Assembly (NCBI RefSeq): GCF_014145675.1
Contig: NZ_JACGZW010000010.1
Span: 372,001 to 436,000 of the forward strand
DNA from: Amycolatopsis dendrobii
GTDB taxonomy: Bacteria; Actinomycetota; Actinomycetes; Mycobacteriales; Pseudonocardiaceae
Reading direction: 5' to 3'
Length of the DNA: 64,000 bases
Shown piece by piece: positions 34,594-40,736 of the stretch. The notes beneath the pieces were generated by a model that saw only the letters and a program-made list of their open reading frames with translations, made no database searches and had not been told where the DNA came from. The position numbers and the translations under genes are program-made. How positions within the stretch are numbered: the first letter of the stretch is position 1; the number at the start of each line of letters is the position of its first letter.

Positions 34594-34815
34594 TCAGCCG
34601 CAGGACCGCATGAAGACCTGAGGCAATTGGCTTGCGGTCGACGGAAACCGCGGCGCCGTCGAGTCGGCGTCCGGCAAGACCGCTGCAGGCTGCTGCACCG
34701 GGATCAACGGCTGTTCGCCTTCGGCGCCGGGTGCGACGACGAGAACCTCGCCGCACCCGGCGCCGTAACCTGCATGCGCGTCCACGACTCCCGTAGCAGC
34801 GAAAGTCAGGAGCAC
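34594..34815 (-). CDS. Short hypothetical frame, possibly 5' part of an interrupted secreted protein
   Basis: 73 residues from a GTG overlapping the 3' end of the haloperoxidase-like gene. It starts LLTFAATGVVDAHAGYGAGC, hydrophobic and signal-like, and ends PQVFMRSCG at a TGA in the same frame as the next segment. Codon third positions are mostly G/C. It could be an independent small secreted protein or the front of the interrupted gene below it. Confidence 0.35.
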   Translation of the reverse strand: MLLTFAATGVVDAHAGYGAGCGEVLVVAPGAEGEQPLIPVQQPAAVLPDADSTAPRFPSTASQLPQVFMRSCG

Positions 34816-36077
34816 AGGACGAACTCGGCGACGTCGAGGCCGAGCTGGCGGCCGGCGTCGTGGTCGAGCCGGGTGTGCACGCCCGCGGCGATACGGCTCA
34901 AGCCTGCTTCGTCGGCCGCGTCCTGGAACGTGGTGAACCGACGGACCACGTTCGGCAGGGCCTCGGACGTGACTTGCAGTGCCCATCGCGGCCCGTACTC
35001 CTGGCGCAGGACCTGCGCGCCCGCCTGCGCGATGACGCTGTGCGCGCCGGGGTACGCCGGGTCGGCCGGGGTGGTGCCGAGGCTCGACCAGTCGGGGATC
35101 GCGTCCGTCGCCGGGTTTCCGTCGTCGGCGGCGAGGCGGACCGCGGTGATCGGCCGCCAGATCCGGTAGTGGTACTTCGCTTCGTAGAACGCGATCACGG
35201 CGTCGGCGAAGGTCAGGTTCAGCTGGGCGAACACCCGGGCCGCGACGAACAGGCCGCTGTGCGATCCGCTGACGACCGACTGCGCGATCTCGTTCCAGTA
35301 GTTCCAGATCGGCGCCGCCCAGAACCGCGCCTGCTCGGTCTGGTCCGCGGTGCGGGTGGTGCTCGTGTCCCGGCCGGTCGCGGCGACCTCGTTCAGCGCT
35401 CTCGCGTACCGCGCGCTGTCCAGCGCGGGGTACGGACGGGGCCGGAACTGCCCGGCCCGGTCGAGCACGAACGGCGTCACGGCGGGCCAGTGGGTGAACA
35501 CCGCGTGCGCGAACGCGGGCGGCGTCGGCCGGTACGCCCCGGGGGCCGTGCCTGGCGTCAGCACCGGCGGGACGGCCGCGGAGCCGTCATCCGCGCGCCG
35601 GCCGAGCAGCAACCGGGCCACCCGCCGCCCGGCTCGCACGCCGCGGTCGCGTGCGGCCGGCGGGATGCCGGTCAGCTGCCCGGCCAGCAGGCTCGCGAGT
35701 TCCGCGGACCGGGTGGGGTAGAGCGCGGCCAGGACGTCGTGCGCGGCCTGCGCTGCCGCCGCTTCCGGTGCGGCGGGGCCCCGGACTTCGAGCGTGAACA
35801 GGTACGGATGGCCGTTGCCCGCCGTCGCGACGACGGCGTCGTGCATCGCCGCGTGCAGCATCGCGAAGCTGCGCGTCGGGTGCACGGTCGCGGGCTGGAG
35901 GCCGGGCGTGCGCACGATGGCGAGCAGTTCACGGTTCCAGGCGAGGACGACGTCCGCGCCGCCTAGCCGGATCGGCGTCGCCGCGGCGGCGGGCCTCGGC
36001 AGGCTGGCGGCGGCGAGGACGGCGGCGGCCGCTCCGCCGGTGACGAGCAGGTGCCGGCGTGACATCGGTGTGGTCAT
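34806..36077 (-). CDS. Vanadium-dependent haloperoxidase-like (PAP2) secreted protein
   Basis: 423 residues. It has a Tat-type signal (SRRHLLVTGGAAAAVLAAAS) and the vanadate/phosphate-binding segments of the vanadium-haloperoxidase/PAP2 superfamily: KYHYRIWRPITA, AYPGAHSVIAQAG and RIAAGVHTRLDHDAGR. Exported family members may act as phosphatases or haloperoxidases; which one applies here cannot be decided. ATG 36077 has GGGGAG five bases upstream. It is divergent from an ECF sigma gene. Its promoter region carries CGTAAC-N7-CGTAT on the minus strand, the same element found before the sigma factor and the cupredoxin gene. Confidence 0.88.
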   Translation of the reverse strand: MTTPMSRRHLLVTGGAAAAVLAAASLPRPAAAATPIRLGGADVVLAWNRELLAIVRTPGLQPATVHPTRSFAMLHAAMHDAVVATAGNGHPYLFTLEVRGPAAPEAAAAQAAHDVLAALYPTRSAELASLLAGQLTGIPPAARDRGVRAGRRVARLLLGRRADDGSAAVPPVLTPGTAPGAYRPTPPAFAHAVFTHWPAVTPFVLDRAGQFRPRPYPALDSARYARALNEVAATGRDTSTTRTADQTEQARFWAAPIWNYWNEIAQSVVSGSHSGLFVAARVFAQLNLTFADAVIAFYEAKYHYRIWRPITAVRLAADDGNPATDAIPDWSSLGTTPADPAYPGAHSVIAQAGAQVLRQEYGPRWALQVTSEALPNVVRRFTTFQDAADEAGLSRIAAGVHTRLDHDAGRQLGLDVAEFVLCS

Positions 36078-36112
36078 TTCGCTCCCCGGGTCGTCGGAAA
36101 CTCCGCTCACAG

Positions 36113-36130
36113 ATACGGTTTCGGGTTACG
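36113..36130 (-). promoter_or_regulatory. CGTAAC-N7-CGTAT element, haloperoxidase side
   Basis: Read on the minus strand: CGTAAC (36130-36125), seven bases, CGTAT (36117-36113), 35 bases before the gene start. Identical layout to 36132-36149 and 37447-37464. Confidence 0.65.
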
Positions 36131-36139
36131 GCGTAACCC
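36123..36139. promoter_or_regulatory. Palindrome joining two divergent CGTAAC elements
   Basis: GGGTTACG-G-CGTAACCC, perfect 8-bp arms with one central base. It makes the divergent promoters share a symmetric centre, so one bound factor could control both sides. Confidence 0.65.
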
Positions 36140-36149
36140 CGGTTCGTAT
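36132..36149 (+). promoter_or_regulatory. CGTAAC-N7-CGTAT element, sigma-factor side
   Basis: CGTAAC (36132-36137), seven bases, CGTAT (36145-36149), about 44 bases before the sigma gene. Likely part of an autoregulated promoter. Confidence 0.65.
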
Positions 36150-36192
36150 CCCTCTGGTGGCGGGAAGAGAACCGGTGGGGAGAAGGCGGGCG

Positions 36193-36774
36193 GTGCCGGT
36201 GGCACAGCGGTTCCGGCGCAGACGCGCCCAACAGGACGAAGCGGGCGCGGCGCCCCGCGCGCGGCTGCACGCGGTCGGCGCGGACGTCTATCCGGACTGG
36301 GAGGCGGTCTACCGCGATAACGTCGACCGCGTGTTCCGGCTGATGTTCTCGAAGGTCGGCAACCGGCCCGACGCGGAGGACCTCACCACGGAGGTCTTCC
36401 TGACTGCGTTGCGGCCGCTGCGGGTCTCGGCGAGCGTGGGCGAGGTCCGGGCGTACCTGCTGGCGACCGCGCGGACGGTGCTGGCCGGGCATTGGCGGCG
36501 CACGCTCGGCCGGGAGATCACCGCCCTGGACGAGGAGCGCGACATCGCCGCGTTCGAAGCGGACACCGTGGATCCGGGGGTGCTCGCCCGCGCCGAAGCG
36601 ATCCTCGCGCAGTTGCCCGAGCGCTACGGCCGGATCCTGCGCCTGCGGTTCCTGCAGTCCTGCTCGTTGAAGGAGGCGGCGGCCGAGCTGGGCACCACCG
36701 TCGGCAACGCGAAAGTGCTGCAGCACCGCGCGTTGCGCCAAGCGGCCCAGCTGGCGGAAGGGATGGAGACGTGA
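36193..36774 (+). CDS. ECF-type RNA polymerase sigma factor
   Basis: 193 residues from GTG 36193. Region 2 reads YRDNVDRVFRLMFSKVGNRP, then DAEDLTTEVFLTAL. Region 4 is LPERYGRILRLRFLQSCSLKEAAAELG and TTVGNAKVLQHRALRQAA. A basic N-terminal tail of about 35 residues precedes region 2; GTG 36199 is an alternative start. Its stop overlaps the start of the Rieske gene (GTGA), the arrangement usual for a sigma factor and its regulator. The CGTAAC-N7-CGTAT element upstream suggests autoregulation. Confidence 0.92.
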   Translation: MPVAQRFRRRRAQQDEAGAAPRARLHAVGADVYPDWEAVYRDNVDRVFRLMFSKVGNRPDAEDLTTEVFLTALRPLRVSASVGEVRAYLLATARTVLAGHWRRTLGREITALDEERDIAAFEADTVDPGVLARAEAILAQLPERYGRILRLRFLQSCSLKEAAAELGTTVGNAKVLQHRALRQAAQLAEGMET

Positions 36775-37451
36775 GCACTCGAGGCGTCCGCCGATTCGTC
36801 AAGGACCTCCTGCGCCGGCGCCGGCCGCGCCCGTTCGAGGCCGGTCCGGGCGACGAGGCCGAGTTGCGGACCGCGGTGCTGCTGCGCGCCGCCCGGCCCG
36901 GCGGTGCGGCGGCGAGCGAGGAGTTCGTCGCCGCGCTGCACCGCAGGCTCGCCCAGGAACTGCGCGAACCCGCGCCCGTGCGGGGCGGCAACCGGCGCCG
37001 GTTCATCCAGGTGTCCTCGGCCGCCGCGGCGGCTGCCGCGGCGGGCGCGGGCGTCGAGTACCTGGTGACGTCCGGGGCCGAACCGGCCGCCGCGCCCGCG
37101 GAAGAGAAGACCCTGCGGCCCGAGAACGGCCAGTGGCGAGCTGTTGTCGCGGCCGGCGACCTGCCCGAAGGCGGCGTGCTGCCGTTCGACTTCGGGGCCG
37201 TCGCCGGGTTCGTGCAGCGCTCCGGCGGGCAGGTGCGCGCGGTTTCGGCGACGTGCACGCACCTCGGCTGCCGGCTGAACCTGGACGCGCCGGCCCGGCG
37301 GCTGAACTGCCCGTGCCACCGGACGTCGTTCGCCGTCGACGGCGCGGTCCTCACCCACCAGCTGCCGGTGACCCCGCCGCCGCTGCCGCACCTGGTGGTG
37401 CGCGAGTCCGGCGGCGTCGTCGAGGTCCTGGTGCCGGGGGAGGGAGCGTAA
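36771..37451 (+). CDS. Rieske [2Fe-2S] protein with helical N-terminal domain and Tat-like anchor
   Basis: 226 residues. Residues 1-70 form a cytoplasmic helical part (DEAELRTAVLLRAARPG, EEFVAALHRRLAQELRE). A twin-arginine-like, alanine-rich segment follows at 75-95 (RRRFIQVSSAAAAA), then a Rieske domain with Cys162-x-His164, Cys167, Cys180, Cys182 and His183. It is coupled to the sigma gene by GTGA. The N-terminus is of the size and place of an anti-sigma domain but shows no HxxxCxxC zinc motif. A role as electron carrier or as redox-sensing sigma partner are both possible; the second is inference. Confidence 0.9.
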   Translation: MSTRGVRRFVKDLLRRRRPRPFEAGPGDEAELRTAVLLRAARPGGAAASEEFVAALHRRLAQELREPAPVRGGNRRRFIQVSSAAAAAAAAGAGVEYLVTSGAEPAAAPAEEKTLRPENGQWRAVVAAGDLPEGGVLPFDFGAVAGFVQRSGGQVRAVSATCTHLGCRLNLDAPARRLNCPCHRTSFAVDGAVLTHQLPVTPPPLPHLVVRESGGVVEVLVPGEGA

Positions 37452-37464
37452 CCCCCGCGCGTAT
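37447..37464 (+). promoter_or_regulatory. CGTAAC-N7-CGTAT element before the cupredoxin gene
   Basis: CGTAAC (37447-37452), seven bases, CGTAT (37460-37464), only seven bases before the ATG at 37472. If CGTAT acts as a -10 element the mRNA would be leaderless. Confidence 0.65.
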
Positions 37465-37471
37465 TCCTGGT

Positions 37472-37900
37472 ATGAGGAAATCCGTTGGGGTGAAACACTT
37501 TCTGCTCATCATCGCCGCCGCGCTGGCGTTGCCTGCCTGCGCCGCGTCGCCGCCCGCAGCGCCGCCGCCAGCCGCCACGCCCATGGCGTCGATGCCCGGG
37601 ATGACGCCGCCGCCGTCGTCGTCGGCCGCAACCGCCAGTTCGACGGCGAATGCCGTGGCTATCAAGGACTTCGCGTTCGCGCCCGCTGCGACGACGGTGA
37701 AGAAGGGCACCACCGTCACGTGGACCAACCAGGATCAGGACGCGCACACGGTCACCAGCACGGGATCCGGTGGCCCGCTGCGGTCGCCGACCCTCCAAAC
37801 AGGACAGTCCTATCAGTACACCTTCGGTGCGCCGGGCACCTTCGAGTACCTGTGCACCATCCATCCGTTCATGACGGCGACCGTGACGGTGACCCCGTGA
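37472..37900 (+). CDS. Cupredoxin lipoprotein (plastocyanin/amicyanin-like)
   Basis: 142 residues. Lipoprotein signal with lipobox ALPAC (Cys23), then a Pro/Met-rich linker (residues 30-55) and a cupredoxin fold. The type I copper ligands are complete: His92 (DAHTV), Cys128, His131 and Met134 (CTIHPFM). It is a small extracytoplasmic electron carrier. No ribosome site is seen; the ATG is immediately behind the CGTAAC-N7-CGTAT element, consistent with a leaderless message. Its stop overlaps the next start (GTGA). With Haloperoxidase-like, Rieske and phosphoesterase genes it suggests an envelope redox function. Confidence 0.93.
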   Translation: MRKSVGVKHFLLIIAAALALPACAASPPAAPPPAATPMASMPGMTPPPSSSAATASSTANAVAIKDFAFAPAATTVKKGTTVTWTNQDQDAHTVTSTGSGGPLRSPTLQTGQSYQYTFGAPGTFEYLCTIHPFMTATVTVTP

Positions 37901-38835
37901 CCGAAGACGACCACAGCTCCGACGGGATGACCCGGCGTCAGCTTCTGCGCCACACGGCGTGGTTCGGCGCCGCGGTGGTTCTGACCGTCACCGGCGGCGA
38001 AGTCGTCAGCCGGATCGCCGCGCCGGGCGACGCGGCCGCCGACGGCGACCCGAACGCGCTGCGGTTCGTCCAGATCAGCGACAGCCACCTCGGCTTCACC
38101 GGGTCCGCGAACACCGCTGTCGAGGCGTCGTTTTCCGAGGCCATCACCCAGATCAACGCGCTGGGGTACCGCCCGGACTTCGTCATGCACACCGGCGACC
38201 TGACGCACCTTTCGACAGCCGCCCAGTTCGACCAGGTCAAGCAGATGATGAGCGCCCTCGACACCGGGCACGTGTCCACGGTGCCCGGCGAGCACGATTC
38301 GATCGACGACAGCGGCCAGAAATACCGCAAGGCTTTCGGCGCGGGCACGGCGGGCGACGGCTGGTACAGCTTCGACGTCAAGGGCGTCCACTTCATCGCG
38401 CTGGTGAACACGCTGAGCCTGGAAAAGCTCGGCCATCTGGGGCCGGATCAGCTGGAGTTCGTGCGCAAGGACGTCGCGAAGCTCGGTTCGGACACGCCGA
38501 TCGTGGTGTTCAGCCACATCCCGCTGTTCGCGATGTACCCGACGTGGGGCTGGGGGACCGACGACGCGACCCAGGCGCTCTCGTACCTGCGGCGGTTTTC
38601 GTCAGTGACGTGTCTCAACGGGCACGTGCACCAGCTGTTCACGAAGACCGAAGGCAACATCACCTTCCACAGCGCGACGACGACCGCGTACCCGTTGCCG
38701 CAGCCGGGAACGCGGCCGGCTCCGATCCCGGTGACGCTGCCTGCGGGCAAGCTCAAGGACGCGCTCGGCATCCGCGAGGTGTCCTACCGCCCGGGCGGGC
38801 CGGGCCTGGCGGTGAAGGACGTGAAGCTGGCATGA
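37897..38835 (+). CDS. Exported calcineurin-like metallophosphoesterase
   Basis: 312 residues. Twin-arginine signal TRRQLLRHTAWFGAAVVLTV at the N-terminus, then the metallophosphatase motifs in order: ISDSHLG, MHTGDLTH, GEHDS (Glu in place of the usual Asn of GNHD), FSHIPLF and LNGHVHQLF. It would hydrolyse a phosphoester outside the membrane using a dimetal site; the substrate is unknown. GTG start overlaps the cupredoxin stop and its own stop overlaps the next start, giving a tightly coupled cupredoxin-phosphoesterase-membrane protein unit. Confidence 0.9.
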   Translation: MTEDDHSSDGMTRRQLLRHTAWFGAAVVLTVTGGEVVSRIAAPGDAAADGDPNALRFVQISDSHLGFTGSANTAVEASFSEAITQINALGYRPDFVMHTGDLTHLSTAAQFDQVKQMMSALDTGHVSTVPGEHDSIDDSGQKYRKAFGAGTAGDGWYSFDVKGVHFIALVNTLSLEKLGHLGPDQLEFVRKDVAKLGSDTPIVVFSHIPLFAMYPTWGWGTDDATQALSYLRRFSSVTCLNGHVHQLFTKTEGNITFHSATTTAYPLPQPGTRPAPIPVTLPAGKLKDALGIREVSYRPGGPGLAVKDVKLA

Positions 38836-39215
38836 ACACCGTCCTTCGCCTCGCGACGGCGGCGTGCCTCGCGGTGAGCGGCTATCTCCACGCGCAGCTG
38901 TACGTCGGCGGCTATCGCGTGATCCCGCTGATCGGGCCGTCGTTCCTCGTTCAGGCTTCCGCGGCGTTCGCGGTGGCCGTACTGGTGGCTCTGGGCGGCC
39001 CCTTCCTGCTGCGGCTGGCAGCGGCCGCACTGGCGGCGGGCGCCTTGGCGGGGTTCGTGCTTTCGCGGACGACCGGGTTGTTCGGCTTTTCCGAACAGGG
39101 TTTCCAGCCCGCGCCGGAGGCTTTGCTGAGCGTCCTGGCGGAAGCCGCGGTGCTCGTCCTTGTCGCGGTCACGCTTTACCGGGTGCGCCGAGGCACGCGG
39201 ACGGTCCGTGCCTGA
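38832..39215 (+). CDS. Small integral membrane protein
   Basis: 127 residues with four predicted transmembrane helices (for example FLVQASAAFAVAVLVALGGP and ALLSVLAEAAVLVLVAVTLY) and a short basic C-terminus. No family recognised. ATGA overlap with the phosphoesterase gene makes it the last gene of the cupredoxin unit, so it may be a membrane partner of that system. Confidence 0.8.
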   Translation: MNTVLRLATAACLAVSGYLHAQLYVGGYRVIPLIGPSFLVQASAAFAVAVLVALGGPFLLRLAAAALAAGALAGFVLSRTTGLFGFSEQGFQPAPEALLSVLAEAAVLVLVAVTLYRVRRGTRTVRA

Positions 39216-39223
39216 ACTCCGGC

Positions 39224-39256
39224 GGCGCACCGCGGGCGGCAGGCCCGCGGTGCGCC
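39224..39256 (+). terminator. Terminator of the cupredoxin operon
   Basis: 14-bp perfect inverted repeat (GGCGCACCGCGGGC) with a short loop, nine bases after the last stop. Confidence 0.75.
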
Positions 39257-39538
39257 TCGGTGCAGGGCCGCGCGACTGGGTATTCGATTCGCGGTAGCCG
39301 AACTGGTCGAGGTGGCTGGGGTGCGACGGTCACGCGTTCACCGAGGCGGGCGCGAGGATTTCGCCACCGACCGCTCATCGGCGCTGGTCGCCGGAGGGTA
39401 CCGGGCGGGTACCAGCCGGGTACCGGGGCCGGTCAGGCTGTCGTGGCGCGCAATCCGCATCCGGAAAGGCGCGTCTGCCCGCAACGGGCCGCAACGACGC
39501 CGCAGTCCACGTGCTGAGCGTTACGGAAGGATTCTGAA
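39257..39538. other. Upstream region of the ricin-like gene
   Basis: About 280 bases with no gene. A GGTACCGGGCGGGTACC-like repeat near 39397-39425 is the only structure I notice. Confidence 0.4.
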
Positions 39539-40066
39539 TTGAGGATAAGCATCGGCCGGAAAACCCGCCTGGCACTCACCGCCGCAGTCGCGGTCATGGC
39601 AAGCGTCACCATGGCCGCCCCCGCCTACGCATGGGTGGTGGTGACCAAGGCGTCCATCAGGGTCGAGAAAGCGCCGACAAACCGCTGCCTGAGACTCGAC
39701 TGGAAGGCGAGCCTGCCGCACGTCGAGACCTGTGACCCCGGCAACCCGCCGTTGCCGATGCAGTGGGCCGTCGAGTCGGCGTTGCCCGACACCGGCTATC
39801 CGAACGTGAAAATCAAGAGCCTCTACTCGGGTGACTGCCTGACCGCTGTGAGCGCTACTACCGCGCACATGCTGGGCTGCGACCCGTCCAGGAACAGCAG
39901 GCAGGTGTGGGCGCTGACCGGCTACCCCGGCGGGACCGAGCAGTTCTACAACTTCGGCGTGCACAGTTGCCTCGACTCCGGGCAGGCCACGCTGCTTTTC
40001 CACGACAGCAACGGATGCAATCCCGCCAACCCCTACCAAGGGTGGTACATCGTCAACCTTTCCTGA
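39539..40066 (+). CDS. Secreted ricin-type beta-trefoil-like protein
   Basis: 175 residues. Signal peptide (TRLALTAAVAVMASVTMAAP ... AYA) and a mature part with repeated NRCLRLDW, GDCLTAV and HSCLDSG units, each followed by a strand and a polar patch, ending QGWYIVNLS. The three C-L-x repeats spaced about 45 residues fit the QxW-type trefoil fold of carbohydrate-binding or fungal-toxin-like secreted proteins. TTG at 39539 is chosen because GGAAGG lies eight bases before it and no ATG/GTG precedes the signal. Confidence 0.72.
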   Translation: MRISIGRKTRLALTAAVAVMASVTMAAPAYAWVVVTKASIRVEKAPTNRCLRLDWKASLPHVETCDPGNPPLPMQWAVESALPDTGYPNVKIKSLYSGDCLTAVSATTAHMLGCDPSRNSRQVWALTGYPGGTEQFYNFGVHSCLDSGQATLLFHDSNGCNPANPYQGWYIVNLS

Positions 40067-40068
40067 CC

Positions 40069-40087
40069 GGCCGAATGCCATTCGGCC
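40069..40087 (+). terminator. Hairpin after the ricin-like gene
   Basis: GGCCGAATG pairs perfectly with CATTCGGCC across one base, two bases after the stop codon. Confidence 0.65.
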
Positions 40088-40262
40088 CTCGGCCGGGCCG
40101 CGACGACCGTGGTGCCGGCCCGGCCGACAGTTGGATGGCGCTGCGTTGTTCTCGCGCCAGTCGGCGCAGCCCGCCGCCCGGCAGCGGCGGAGCGGGGAAT
40201 CCTTACCCCGCAGTCCCGTCTGGTCCCGGCCGCGGACGCTGAACCTGGGTAATCTGGCAGAA

Positions 40263-40736
40263 ATGAGTTTCCGGTTGGCAGCGTATGCCGTGTGCATCGA
40301 AAACGAGTCGGTTCTGCTCGCGCGTTACGTCTCGCCGAAGGGCGGAAGCAATTGGACGCTTCCCGGCGGGGGCGTCGAGCATGCGGAGGATCCGTTCGAC
40401 GCGGTGATCCGCGAGGTTTTCGAGGAAACCGGGTGCGAGGCGGTCGTCGAACGCCTGCTGGGAGTGGATTCCCGAGTCATCCCGACGGCGGAGCGCCTCA
40501 GGCCGGGGCCGATTCCGCACCATAACGTCGGTATTTTCTACCAGGCCCGGATCGTCGGCGGCCGGCTGCGGCCGGAGCCCAACGGCGAGACGGCCGAATC
40601 GGTGTGGACTCCGCTGCCCGCCGTTGTCTCGCTTCGCCGGTCAGGTCTGGTCGACGTGGGTCTTTCCCTGGCTCGCAGCCGGCCGCGGACGGGCCACGTC
40701 GGGCCCGTCGCGGTCGGCGGACTCATCCGGCATTGA
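40263..40736 (+). CDS. NUDIX hydrolase
   Basis: 157 residues. The NUDIX box is intact: GGGVEHAEDPFDAVIREVFE followed by ETG, giving the metal-binding REVFEE core. The N-terminus (RLAAYAVCIENESVLLARYV) is the standard first strand. It hydrolyses a nucleoside diphosphate linked to another moiety; the specificity is not readable. Its last 96 bases overlap convergently with the end of the Pls/PosA-like gene on the other strand. Confidence 0.9.
   Translation: MSFRLAAYAVCIENESVLLARYVSPKGGSNWTLPGGGVEHAEDPFDAVIREVFEETGCEAVVERLLGVDSRVIPTAERLRPGPIPHHNVGIFYQARIVGGRLRPEPNGETAESVWTPLPAVVSLRRSGLVDVGLSLARSRPRTGHVGPVAVGGLIRH

Noticed and set aside
36132..36149. CGTAAC and CGTAT as an ordinary -35/-10 promoter
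   Set aside because: The gap is 7 bases, against about 16-18 expected for sigma-70-class promoters, so I report it as a conserved element of undecided type.
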